Below, piece by piece: positions 8,160 through 16,345 of a DNA stretch of 33,182 bases (positions are counted from its first letter, which is position 1; the number at the start of each line of letters is the position of its first letter). The DNA is taken from contig CAIVVZ010000328.1 in NCBI GenBank assembly GCA_903909505.1, forward strand, positions 1 through 33,182, given 5' to 3'. The position numbers and the translations under genes are program-made. The notes below the pieces were generated by a model. The model was not told the DNA's origin, did not search any database, and saw nothing but the letters and a program-made list of their open reading frames with translations. This stretch comes from an uncultured Desulfobacteraceae bacterium (GTDB lineage: Bacteria; Desulfobacterota; Desulfobacteria; Desulfobacterales; Desulfatirhabdiaceae).

Positions 8160-9698
8160 ATGTCGGATGTTTATGAAAAAGAACCTGCGCAGGCCTGGAT
8201 AACAACCTTCGCAGGTACGGCCATCAATCTCTGTCTGGGAATACTCTATGCCTGGAGCATGTGGGGCGCGGCCCTGGTCAGCGAGGTCACGCTGGCCGCC
8301 GGAGATGTTGTGACCAAAACCGCGGTGATTTCCGCCGCCAAGGCAACAGACGCGGATAAAACACAATCCGGAAACAGGGTGGTAAAGGCAAAGGAAGCCG
8401 TTCCAAGAGCCGAGTCGTTGAAGGTAAAATTCGGAACCAATCCCAAAGAAGGTTATCTTCTGCTTGGCGACATCGAAAAAAATAGAGATGAGCTGAGGGC
8501 CGGAGACATCATTACAAAGGCCGGAGAGCCGATGACCGGTAAAAACGCCGGTTGGGTTTACCTGAATAATGCCGAGACAGCCACGCCGTTTTCGCTCTGC
8601 GTGATTATGTTTGCAGTCCTGATGATCCCCGGGGGAAGAATCCAGGATCGAATCAGCCCCAAATTTGGAGCCACCGTGGGCGGACTGTTTCTGGCCGCCG
8701 GATGTATCATCGCCGGAATGATGAAAAGCTATACGGGACTTGTCATCGGGTTCGGCATTTTAGGCGGTATCGGCATGGGAATCGGCTATGCGGCCCCGAC
8801 CCCGGCCGCCCTCAAATGGTTCGGCCCCCATCGCCGCGGCCTTATTGCGGGCCTGGTGGTCGGCGGATACGGCGGGGCAGCGCTCTATATTGGCCCCCTG
8901 GCAAAATACCTGATCACCGATTTCGGTATTACCCAGAGCTTTGTCATTCTGGGAATTGCCTTTGCCACCGTGGTGGTCGTTGCCGGCCAGCTCATCAAGA
9001 TTCCCGGTCCGGGCTATGTGCCTGCCCCGCCCAGGGTTGCGCAAACCGCCAAACAGCTGGCTGCCTCCACCAAGCATAACTGGGAAGCCGGCGAGATGAT
9101 CCAGACCTGGCAGTTTTATGCGCTGGTATTCATGTTTATTCTGACCACCCAGTCCGGCCTTCTGATCATTGCCAATGCCGCGGGGCTGCTGAGCAAAACG
9201 GGCGCCAAGATTCCCTTCTTTGCCGCCAATGCCTGGCTGCTCGTCTCTTTCGGGGGGCTGGTCAATGCCGCGGGCCGTGTGGGAACCGGATTCTATTCGG
9301 ATAAGATCGGAAGGCTGAACGCTTATTGTCTGAACTGCGGACTGTCCGCCCTGTGTCTGTTTACCCTTCCTTACATCATCGGGTCCGCAAATATTTTCCT
9401 GCTGTTCCTGGCTGTCGGCGTTGCCTACTGGCAATATGGCGGCGGGCTTTCCCTGATGCCCTCTTTTGTCGGCGACTTTTACGGTCCCAAAAACCTGGGT
9501 TTCAATTATGGTCTGGTGTTCATCGGCTGGGGCCTGGGTTTTTTCATGACCAGACTGGGCGGTACCATCAAAGATCTTACCGGAAGTCTCAACTATGCGT
9601 TTTATATTTCAGGCACATTGCTGATTGTCGGCGTGATTCTGGCATTCATGACCAAGCGGCCGCTCTGGGCGGAAATGCAGGACAATGCAAAAGGATGA
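8160..9698 (+). CDS. OFA-family MFS carboxylate transporter with periplasmic insertion
   Basis: This is an inner-membrane carrier of the oxalate/formate antiporter (OFA) family in the major facilitator superfamily, with about 12 helices. Helix 1 carries NLCLGILYAWSMW (residues ~23-35) and helix 2 ends in MIPGGRIQDRISPK (~155-168), the family form of MFS motif A; GIGMGIGYAAPTPAALKWF and RGLIAGLVVGGYGGAA are typical of the fourth and fifth helices. Between helices 1 and 2, where ordinary members have a short loop, there is a hydrophilic insertion at ~42-130 that should face the periplasm. It contains two similar segments, AGDVVTKTA (47-55) and AGDIITKAG (114-122), the second PDZ-like. The start ATG has a strong GAAAGGAG site. 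It is followed by the synthetase and driven by the sigma-54 promoter, so it probably imports the acid that the synthetase activates. Confidence 0.88.
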   Translation: MSDVYEKEPAQAWITTFAGTAINLCLGILYAWSMWGAALVSEVTLAAGDVVTKTAVISAAKATDADKTQSGNRVVKAKEAVPRAESLKVKFGTNPKEGYLLLGDIEKNRDELRAGDIITKAGEPMTGKNAGWVYLNNAETATPFSLCVIMFAVLMIPGGRIQDRISPKFGATVGGLFLAAGCIIAGMMKSYTGLVIGFGILGGIGMGIGYAAPTPAALKWFGPHRRGLIAGLVVGGYGGAALYIGPLAKYLITDFGITQSFVILGIAFATVVVVAGQLIKIPGPGYVPAPPRVAQTAKQLAASTKHNWEAGEMIQTWQFYALVFMFILTTQSGLLIIANAAGLLSKTGAKIPFFAANAWLLVSFGGLVNAAGRVGTGFYSDKIGRLNAYCLNCGLSALCLFTLPYIIGSANIFLLFLAVGVAYWQYGGGLSLMPSFVGDFYGPKNLGFNYGLVFIGWGLGFFMTRLGGTIKDLTGSLNYAFYISGTLLIVGVILAFMTKRPLWAEMQDNAKG

Positions 9699-9778
9699 TA
9701 TATCCTTTATGGATAACATGGCGTGCCATTAGAATGATTTTAATAACCTGTAGTCGTTATCAGAAAGGAGTATGAACC

Positions 9779-11683
9779 ATGAGTAATCCCTATGTAGAGG
9801 CTTTTGAATCCTCCATCAAAACCCCGGATGTGTTCTGGGCAAAAGCAGCCGAAGATCTGTTCTGGTACAAGAAATGGGATAAAGTGCTGGATGACTCGAA
9901 AAAGCCGTTTTACCGCTGGTTTACGGGTGGAATCGTCAATACCTGTTACAATGCGCTGGACTTTCATGTCGAAAATGGCAGAGCCGATCAGACGGCCCTG
10001 ATTTTCGACAGCCCTGTCACGGATACCGTCAAGAAATATACTTATGCAGAGCTAAGGGATGAAGTTGCGATATTTGCCGGAGCCCTGGCAGCTCGCGGGG
10101 TTGTAAAAGGAGACAGAGTCCTGATATACATGCCCATGATCGCGGAAGCGGCCGTGGCCATGCTGGCCTGCGCCCGGCTGGGCGCGGTCCATTCCGTGGT
10201 TTTCGGCGGGTTTGCGGCCAATGAACTGGCGACCCGTATCAACGACGCCAAACCCAAGGTGATTGTTTCGGCCTCCTGCGGCATTGAAATCAAAAAAGTC
10301 ATTCCCTACAAAGCCCTGCTGGATGGCGCCATTGAAATGGCCGCCGCAAAACCGGAGACCTGCATCATTTTTCAGCGCCCCATGGAAACCGCATCATTGA
10401 TTGCCGGCCGCGATATCGACTGGGCGACCGCCATCAAGGGCGTTAAGCCGCATGCCTGCGTGCCGGTTGCCGCCACCGATCCCCTGTATATTCTTTATAC
10501 TTCCGGCACCACCGGGATTCCCAAAGGCGTTGTCCGCGACAATGGCGGCCACATGGTGGCGCTCAAATGGTCCATGAAGGCGATTTACAACGTGGATGCC
10601 GGGGATGTTTACTGGGCGGCTTCGGACGTGGGCTGGGTCGTGGGACATTCCTATATTGTTTACGGGCCGCTGCTCAAGGGCTGCACCACCATCTTTTATG
10701 AAGGCAAACCCGTTGGAACCCCGGATGCCGGTGCGTTCTGGCGCGTGATTTCCCAGCACAAGGTCAAGGCCCTCTTTACCGCGCCCACGGCTTTCCGGGC
10801 CATCAAAAGAGAAGATCCGGAAGCCAAAATGATGAAGGGGTATGATATCTCCAGCTTTGTAACGCTTTTCCTGGCAGGCGAAAGATCCGATCCCGACACC
10901 CTGAAATGGGCCGAAAACAACATCAAGGTACCGGTCATTGACCACTGGTGGCAGACGGAGACCGGATGGGCCATTGCTGCCAACTGCATGGGGCTGCATC
11001 ACTATCCGGTCAAATACGGCTCGCCCACCAAGGCAGTTCCGGGGTGGGACGTACAGGTCCTGAATCCGGAATGCGAGCAGGTCAAGGCCGGGGACATCGG
11101 CGCGCTGGTGGTCAAGCTGCCGCTGCCGCCGGGCACCTTGCCCACCCTGTGGAACAATGATGACGGATATGTGAAGTCCTATCTCGAGGAATTCCCCGGT
11201 TATTACAAGACGGCGGATGCCGGATTTATCGATGAAGACGGTTATATCTACGTCATGTCCCGGACCGACGATATCATCAATGTCGCCGGCCACCGGCTGT
11301 CCACGGGCGCGATGGAGGAAATCCTATCGGATCATCCCCAGGTGGCGGAATGCGCTGTTCTGGGCGTGGAAGACTCCCTGAAGGGCCAGGTTCCGGTTGG
11401 GTTCATCGTCCTGAAAGCCGGGGTAACCCGTGACCATAAGGATATTATCAAGGAAGTTGTCCAGATGGTTAGGGACCGCATCGGACCGGTGGCGTCGTTT
11501 AAAACCGCCACGGTGGTAAAACGGCTTCCCAAGACCCGCTCCGGGAAGATTCTGAGAGGCACGATCCAGAAAATTGCCGATAACAAGGAATTCAAAATGC
11601 CGGCAACCATCGATGACCCCCTGACGCTGACGGAAATGGAAGAAGCGTTGGTGTCCATCGGTTATGCAAAAGCCAGAAAATAG
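9779..11683 (+). CDS. prpE: Short-chain acyl-CoA synthetase, PrpE/ACSS3 type (propionate preferred)
   Basis: This is an AMP-forming acyl-CoA synthetase (acid + ATP + CoA gives acyl-CoA + AMP + PPi). It is 634 residues, the usual length for PrpE. Motifs seen are the phosphate loop YTSGTTGIPKGVVRD (~240), the GWVVGHSYIVYGPL stretch, LAGE, DHWWQTETGWAI (~387), the hinge TDDIINVAGHRLS and the C-terminal catalytic lysine region LPKTRSGKILR. By eye the wording (LFLAGER, VVKLPLPPG, EFPGYY, DAGFIDEDGYIYVMSR) is closer to the mitochondrial propionyl enzyme ACSS3 than to acetyl-CoA synthetase. Propionate is therefore the likeliest substrate, with acetate or butyrate possible. The start has AGAAAGGAG, 80 bases after the transporter, with no promoter seen between them. 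A strong terminator follows. Confidence 0.9.
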   Translation: MSNPYVEAFESSIKTPDVFWAKAAEDLFWYKKWDKVLDDSKKPFYRWFTGGIVNTCYNALDFHVENGRADQTALIFDSPVTDTVKKYTYAELRDEVAIFAGALAARGVVKGDRVLIYMPMIAEAAVAMLACARLGAVHSVVFGGFAANELATRINDAKPKVIVSASCGIEIKKVIPYKALLDGAIEMAAAKPETCIIFQRPMETASLIAGRDIDWATAIKGVKPHACVPVAATDPLYILYTSGTTGIPKGVVRDNGGHMVALKWSMKAIYNVDAGDVYWAASDVGWVVGHSYIVYGPLLKGCTTIFYEGKPVGTPDAGAFWRVISQHKVKALFTAPTAFRAIKREDPEAKMMKGYDISSFVTLFLAGERSDPDTLKWAENNIKVPVIDHWWQTETGWAIAANCMGLHHYPVKYGSPTKAVPGWDVQVLNPECEQVKAGDIGALVVKLPLPPGTLPTLWNNDDGYVKSYLEEFPGYYKTADAGFIDEDGYIYVMSRTDDIINVAGHRLSTGAMEEILSDHPQVAECAVLGVEDSLKGQVPVGFIVLKAGVTRDHKDIIKEVVQMVRDRIGPVASFKTATVVKRLPKTRSGKILRGTIQKIADNKEFKMPATIDDPLTLTEMEEALVSIGYAKARK

Positions 11684-11704
11684 CCTTTCAAGGTAAGTAA
11701 GACT

Positions 11705-11737
11705 CCCTGCCCCGATGTTTTCCTGAGATGGGCAGGG
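11705..11737 (+). other. Hairpin downstream of the synthetase gene
   Basis: A perfect 8-base inverted repeat, CCCTGCCC and GGGCAGGG, is separated by 17 bases and lies 22 bases after the synthetase stop codon. No T-run follows. It may stabilise the 3' end of the message ahead of the true terminator. Confidence 0.45.
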
Positions 11738-11748
11738 TTAGAACCACA

Positions 11749-11789
11749 GATCCGCCGGCATGTTTTTTATGCCGGCGGATCATTTTTTT
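11749..11789 (+). terminator. Strong intrinsic terminator after the transporter-synthetase operon
   Basis: A perfect 13-base stem (GATCCGCCGGCAT paired with ATGCCGGCGGATC) with a 7-base loop is followed by A and seven T residues. It ends the + strand operon just before the convergent GH17 gene finishes at 11810. On the opposite strand the run after the stem is not T-rich, so it is expected to work mainly in the + direction. Confidence 0.93.
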
Positions 11790-11809
11790 GAGCGATTTAT
11801 ATTCGTCCT

Positions 11810-13864
11810 TTAACCCTGCACTGGCTGTGAATCGGGAATATCCGCTTCGAGCCGTTTATGTGCCAGCGTGAGTCCGGCCAGAACAAAGGCAATGGCGCCT
11901 ATGCCGACATTGTAGAACGCAAAGCTGCTCAGGCTTGCAATCATCGCAAGGGTACACAGCCACACGATGTTACGCCAGATTGCAAGTCCGGCAAGGGCCA
12001 GGCTCGTCAGGCCAAATACCTGATGGTACATCAACTTTCCCAGTACAGATCGCAGCAGACATAAAACACCGGCTGGGTTTTCCGCGCAGAGGGTCGTGAC
12101 GATGTTCGAATCCAGAATAACGAATCGTATGACCGCAAATGTCGCATATGCCACAATCAGCAGGATACCATGGGGAAGCAAAGGGCGAAGCGAGTTGGCT
12201 TTTCCTTCCCGCCAAAGCGGAACCGCCAGGAGCAGGCAGATGCCCACCCAGACATCGGCCTGCCAGTTCAGCGGCGTTTCTTTGATGAAAATCCCCAGAG
12301 CCGCGATGATCAGCGTTATTGCGCTGAGCCGTTCGAGCCCAGCCGGTTGAACCGGTCGGCCCGCTTTGCGTGACAGCCAGGCGTAGCCAAGAGCGGGAAT
12401 AATAACCCCGCAGTTGTTGAAGCTACGATAACGGGCATCAAAGAACAGGCCCGCCACGGCAATCAAGGCAAAGGTGATCACAGCCAGACGATTGATGGAA
12501 ATAACAGGTGTCAGATGCCGAAGGACAAATGGTGGAAAAAATCGTCCGCCGTCCGGCGCCTGTAAACAGGTGTCGTCGGCCACGGGGCTGACCCGGCCCC
12601 GCAGCAAATCGATGGATGCCTTCAGGTTGAGATGCTCGGGCAGGGCATCAAAAGCAATGGCGGATAGCACCAGAAAATAGACGATGAAGGCCTGCCCGAG
12701 AATCATGACAGCCCAGATGGTTTCCCAGCCATTTCGGGAAATGACCGAAAACTGATGGCCCTGCATCACGATCAGAACGGCGCCCGCTGCTACACCCCCT
12801 GAAAATTTCAGCCATTGAAATCCGCTCATGCCGGAATGACGACCCGAGATAAATAGGGTGAACAGGATAATACCGGCGGACAGACAGAACCATGTCAGCC
12901 AGTTCGGATAATTCGAAACCGGTCCGGAAAAAACCGATTTATCAACCCGGTCCGCATTATACAGCCCCCAATACCCCCCCACGGCACCTTCCTTGGCACG
13001 CTTCCACGGCTGGTCAAAAGCCTCGATCAGATTGTACTGCCAGTGTTCCTGTTCCGCCAGGGCAACGAAGCCGCGCATGAAACGCGCCTGATTTACGGGG
13101 CTGGGAAGCGCGCCTTCCCGCATGCGTCCTTCCGAAGGCCATCCGGTTTCTCCGATCACAATTTCCCTGCCCGGAATTTTCCGGGCAAGCTCTTCCCGGA
13201 TTTTTCGGACGTGGGTCATGGACTGATCAATGGAAACCGGATCATCTTCCCAGTAGGGCAGAATGTGGATCATCACAAAATCGGTGGCCGGCGCCACATC
13301 CGGATGTTTGAGCCAGAATTCCCAGACATCAGCATAGGTGACCGGCATTTCGGGCAGAGCGGACTTGACCTGTCGGATATATTCGACAAGCTGGGGTCCG
13401 GTGACTTCGCGGCGCAGCAGGGCTTCGTTTCCCACCACGATCCCCCGCACGCAGGACGGGTGGCGTCTGGCGAGTTCAATGACTTTTGTCACTTCCTTCT
13501 GTGTGAGAACAGGATCGCCGCTGACCCACGCACCCAGCAAGACCTTCAATCCGTATTTTTCGGCAAAGGCCGGTACGGCTTCCAATCCGGCGACAGAGTA
13601 GGTGCGGATACAGTCAAACCGGCGAGAGAGAATGGCCAGATCCGCATCTATCCTCCGGTCTGAAATGGTCAGTCCCTTCAGCCCAAGATCCAGCGGCGAC
13701 TGATTTTTTTCAAACGGGGCGTAGGACACGCTCTGCAGTTTATGATCGGTGCTCAGGGCCGGTTCCTTTACCAGGCGCGGGTGGCCGACGGCATACCAGA
13801 AACCAAAAACCGTTATCAGGATCAAGCCGTAGGCAAGGGTCACTTTCATTAATCGATTCAACAT
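11810..13864 (-). CDS. GH17-type beta-glucanase/glucosyltransferase fused to a polytopic membrane domain
   Basis: Numbered from the upstream GTG at 13870, residues ~8-28 form a membrane anchor. Residues ~45-330 form a glycoside hydrolase family 17 (beta/alpha)8 domain with acid/base E149 in VVGNEALL and nucleophile E241 in IGETGWPSEG. From ~333 to ~680 there are about ten hydrophobic helices. GH17 enzymes cleave or rearrange beta-1,3-glucans. Fusions to membrane regions occur in Proteobacteria next to cyclic glucan synthases, so it may trim or branch an exported glucan; here no synthase is adjacent. I prefer the ATG at 13864, because AGGTG lies just upstream, over the GTG at 13870. It is a single gene on the minus strand, converging with the synthetase operon and diverging from the oxidoreductase operon. 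Confidence 0.87.
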   Translation of the reverse strand: MLNRLMKVTLAYGLILITVFGFWYAVGHPRLVKEPALSTDHKLQSVSYAPFEKNQSPLDLGLKGLTISDRRIDADLAILSRRFDCIRTYSVAGLEAVPAFAEKYGLKVLLGAWVSGDPVLTQKEVTKVIELARRHPSCVRGIVVGNEALLRREVTGPQLVEYIRQVKSALPEMPVTYADVWEFWLKHPDVAPATDFVMIHILPYWEDDPVSIDQSMTHVRKIREELARKIPGREIVIGETGWPSEGRMREGALPSPVNQARFMRGFVALAEQEHWQYNLIEAFDQPWKRAKEGAVGGYWGLYNADRVDKSVFSGPVSNYPNWLTWFCLSAGIILFTLFISGRHSGMSGFQWLKFSGGVAAGAVLIVMQGHQFSVISRNGWETIWAVMILGQAFIVYFLVLSAIAFDALPEHLNLKASIDLLRGRVSPVADDTCLQAPDGGRFFPPFVLRHLTPVISINRLAVITFALIAVAGLFFDARYRSFNNCGVIIPALGYAWLSRKAGRPVQPAGLERLSAITLIIAALGIFIKETPLNWQADVWVGICLLLAVPLWREGKANSLRPLLPHGILLIVAYATFAVIRFVILDSNIVTTLCAENPAGVLCLLRSVLGKLMYHQVFGLTSLALAGLAIWRNIVWLCTLAMIASLSSFAFYNVGIGAIAFVLAGLTLAHKRLEADIPDSQPVQG

Positions 13865-14160
13865 AATCACCTGCTGGGTTGCCGGGTATCGCCGGATTCA
13901 TCGCCCCGACGATACTGGATAGTTACTGTTTTTCTGCTGTCTTGTACCTTGAGGTGGCCATGGAGGTCAACGGCAAAATCAACCACCGGAAATCTCCTTT
14001 TTATTGACTTCATTGGCAAATATTACTAATCTTATTTATAAAAATGGCTTTAACCGCATTATGGATGGATACAATCAGACAAATAACGGATCGGCCTCCC
14101 TTACCCTCTCTTGAAGGCAGGGAGCGCGGATTGATATTCGCCATGACAAAGGACGGATGA
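13865..14160. other. Divergent promoter region between GH17 gene and oxidoreductase operon
   Basis: About 296 bases without a gene. It becomes AT-rich toward the middle. A 6-base inverted repeat (GTATCG at 13886-13891 and CGATAC at 13910-13915) lies in the GH17 leader and could be an operator. A TTGACT box lies at 14004. No sigma-54 consensus or riboswitch fold was recognised. The sequence AAAGGA precedes the ATG at 14161. Confidence 0.5.
14004..14032 (+). promoter_or_regulatory. Possible sigma-70-type promoter for the oxidoreductase operon
   Basis: TTGACT (14004-14009) and TAATCT (14027-14032) are separated by 17 bases in an AT-rich setting. The -35 box is good and the -10 box poor, with three of six positions matching. 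It would give a leader of about 120 bases before the first gene. Confidence 0.3.
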
Positions 14161-14367
14161 ATGGGAAAACCCAAACTGAAACAGCATGTCATTAACCGGG
14201 ACTGGTGCAAGGGATGCGGGATTTGCGTGGAATTCTGCCCCAAGAAGGTTCTGGAGCTGGATGACCGGGAGAAGGCGGTTGCGGCTCGCCCAGAGGACTG
14301 TATCTGCTGCCGGCTCTGCGAACTCAGATGCCCGGATCTGGCCATCGAAATTCTTACCGAAGAATAG
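14161..14367 (+). CDS. korD: 2-oxoacid:ferredoxin oxidoreductase delta subunit (2[4Fe-4S] ferredoxin)
   Basis: A 68-residue protein with two CxxCxxCxxxC clusters: C16-C19-C22-C26 followed by P, and C47-C50-C53-C57 followed by P. This is the standard pair of [4Fe-4S] sites in the delta subunit, which wires electrons from the TPP centre to free ferredoxin. An extra cysteine at 49 lies inside the second cluster. It is the first gene of the operon; AAAGGA lies upstream and the alpha gene begins nine bases after its stop. The kor-type name is by family resemblance; the substrate could also be a branched-chain or aromatic 2-oxoacid. Confidence 0.88.
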   Translation: MGKPKLKQHVINRDWCKGCGICVEFCPKKVLELDDREKAVAARPEDCICCRLCELRCPDLAIEILTEE

Positions 14368-14376
14368 GGCGAAACC

Positions 14377-15525
14377 ATGAGCAAGACCATCAAATTTATT
14401 CAAGGCAACGAGGTTTGTGTGGAAGCCGCTCTCTATGCGGGGCTGAATTTTTTTGCCGGCTACCCCATCACCCCTTCCACGGAAATCGCCGAGCTTTTAT
14501 CCTCCCGGCTGCCGCAAATCGGCGGCAGGTTCATTCAGATGGAAGATGAAATTGCCTCCATTTGCGCCATTATCGGCGCATCCCTTACCGGCAACAAGGT
14601 TATGACCGCAACCAGCGGCCCCGGTTTTTCCCTGATGCAGGAAGCCCTGGGCTATGCCGTCATGGCGGAGATTCCCTCGGTGATCGTCAACGTGCAGCGG
14701 GGGGGGCCATCCACCGGGCTTCCCACCCATGTCAGCCAGGGGGATGTGAACCAGGCCAGATGGGGGACCCACGGGGACCATGCCATCATCACCCTGACCG
14801 CATCCAATCATCAGGACGTCTTTGCCATGACCGTGGATGCCTTTAACCTGGCCGAAACCTACCGCACGCCGGTTATTCTGCTCTTTGATGAAGTCGTGGG
14901 GCACATGCGGGAGCGGGTGGTGATTCCGGAAAAAGGCGAACTGGCGCTGGTGGAACGGCTTCGAACGGCCGTAAAGAGCGGGGTGGACTATCACCCTTAC
15001 CTTCCCCGTGAGGACGGCCGGCTTCCCATGTCGGATTTCGGGGGGGATCACCGCTACAACGTAACGGGACTCGCGCATGACATGTGGGGCTTTCCCTCGG
15101 AGAATCCCCAGGTGGTTCACGGGCTGATGCGGCATCTGATCGATAAGATCCAAAACAACGCGGCGGAAATCGCAAGGACCCGGGAGTATTACCTGGAGGA
15201 TGCGGACTGCATTCTGATTTCTTACGGGTCCTCGGCCAGATCCAGCCTTCACGTGGTGGAGAGCCGCAGAAAACGCGGGGAGCGGCTGGGGCTTCTGGAG
15301 CTTCAGACGCTTTGGCCCTTTCCCGATCACATTGTCCGGGAAAGATGCCGCCGTGCACAGACGATCGTGGTGGTGGAGATGAACATGGGGCAGGTGCTTC
15401 AGCAGGTCAAGCTGGCCGTGGACCGGCCGGAACGGGTGTTTCTGGCCAACCGGATGGATGGGGTCTTTATCAATCCCACGGACATTAGAAATGTTCTGCG
15501 GCTCATACAGGGAAGGGGAATATAA
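14377..15525 (+). CDS. korA: 2-oxoacid:ferredoxin oxidoreductase alpha subunit
   Basis: This 382-residue subunit opens with a pyrimidine-binding transketolase-type domain. The motif GYPITPSTE (~28-36) and the segment EDEIASICAIIGASLTG-(N)KVMTATSGPG are characteristic of KorA/VorA-type alpha subunits. The C-terminal half holds domain II (ILISYGSSARSSLHVV) and the TLWPFPD loop. With the beta subunit it binds TPP and oxidatively decarboxylates a 2-oxoacid: 2-oxoacid + CoA + 2 oxidised ferredoxin gives acyl-CoA + CO2 + reduced ferredoxin. There is no fused gamma domain at the N-terminus, consistent with a separate gamma gene in this operon. Its stop overlaps the beta start by one base (TAATG), so translation is coupled. 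It is cytoplasmic. Confidence 0.92.
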   Translation: MSKTIKFIQGNEVCVEAALYAGLNFFAGYPITPSTEIAELLSSRLPQIGGRFIQMEDEIASICAIIGASLTGNKVMTATSGPGFSLMQEALGYAVMAEIPSVIVNVQRGGPSTGLPTHVSQGDVNQARWGTHGDHAIITLTASNHQDVFAMTVDAFNLAETYRTPVILLFDEVVGHMRERVVIPEKGELALVERLRTAVKSGVDYHPYLPREDGRLPMSDFGGDHRYNVTGLAHDMWGFPSENPQVVHGLMRHLIDKIQNNAAEIARTREYYLEDADCILISYGSSARSSLHVVESRRKRGERLGLLELQTLWPFPDHIVRERCRRAQTIVVVEMNMGQVLQQVKLAVDRPERVFLANRMDGVFINPTDIRNVLRLIQGRGI

Positions 15526-16343
15526 TGGCGATCAAAGATTACATCCGGGAGAGATTCTTCCCCCATATGTGGTGCCCGGGATGCGGGCATGGCGTGGTGC
15601 TGAATGCCATGCTGCGGGCCATCGAAAATCTGGGGCTCAACAAGAACGACATCGTCATGGTTTCCGGCATCGGGTGCTCATCGCGAATCTCCGGATATGT
15701 GGATTTTCACACCCTTCACACGGTTCACGGACGGGCGCTTGCCTTTGCCACGGGGGTGAAGATGAGCCGGCCGGAGCTTCACCTGATTGTTCCCATGGGA
15801 GATGGGGATGCGCTGGCCATCGGCGGCAACCATTTTATTCACGCGGCCCGGCGTAACATCAACATGACGGCCGTTGTCATGAACAACCGGATCTACGGGA
15901 TGACCGGCGGACAGTATTCGCCGCTTTCCGGATACGGCATCTCGGCCACAACCGCCCCCTACCGAAATATCGATCAGGGTTTTGATATCGTGGAACTGGC
16001 AAAAGCCGCCGGGGCCACTTTTGTAGCGCGCACCACCACGTATCATGTTCAGCAGATTGCCGAGATTCTTCAGGAGGCCATCCTGCACAAGGGCTTTTCC
16101 GTCGTGGAGGTCATGTCTCAGTGCCCCACGTATTTTGGCAGAAAGAACAAGGAAGGCGGAGCCGTGGAGATGATGAAGCGGATGAAGGATGTGACGACGC
16201 TCATTGGCTCAAAAGCCAAGGAAGCCAATCCGGAGCTGATCGAGCGGGGTGTTTTTGTTCGAAAGGAGCTGCCGGAGTACTGCAGCGAATATAATAAAAT
16301 CATCGAACGCGCACAGAAAGAGGGAACAGGGAAAGGGCGTTAA
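15525..16343 (+). CDS. korB: 2-oxoacid:ferredoxin oxidoreductase beta subunit (TPP-binding)
   Basis: A 272-residue protein with the TPP and iron-sulfur features of the family: C17-P-G-C20 and C51 (GIGCSS), plus a later Cys in SQCPTYFG, as probable [4Fe-4S] ligands. It also has HGRALAFATGVK and the TPP/Mg motif GDGDALAIGGNH ... NN, followed by IYGMTGGQYSP. The last feature fits 2-oxoglutarate- or branched-chain-type enzymes more than pyruvate-type ones. It starts inside the alpha stop codon. The gamma gene follows two bases after its stop. All expected cofactor residues appear present, so the enzyme should be active. Confidence 0.92.
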   Translation: MAIKDYIRERFFPHMWCPGCGHGVVLNAMLRAIENLGLNKNDIVMVSGIGCSSRISGYVDFHTLHTVHGRALAFATGVKMSRPELHLIVPMGDGDALAIGGNHFIHAARRNINMTAVVMNNRIYGMTGGQYSPLSGYGISATTAPYRNIDQGFDIVELAKAAGATFVARTTTYHVQQIAEILQEAILHKGFSVVEVMSQCPTYFGRKNKEGGAVEMMKRMKDVTTLIGSKAKEANPELIERGVFVRKELPEYCSEYNKIIERAQKEGTGKGR

Positions 16344-16345
16344 CC

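Noticed and set aside
10394..11293. 299-codon minus-strand frame opposite the synthetase
   Set aside because: It is antisense to a fully conserved acyl-CoA synthetase and has no recognisable motif.
11705..11737. Second terminator after the synthetase
   Set aside because: The 8-base stem is perfect, but the loop is long and no T-run follows; the true terminator is at 11749-11789.
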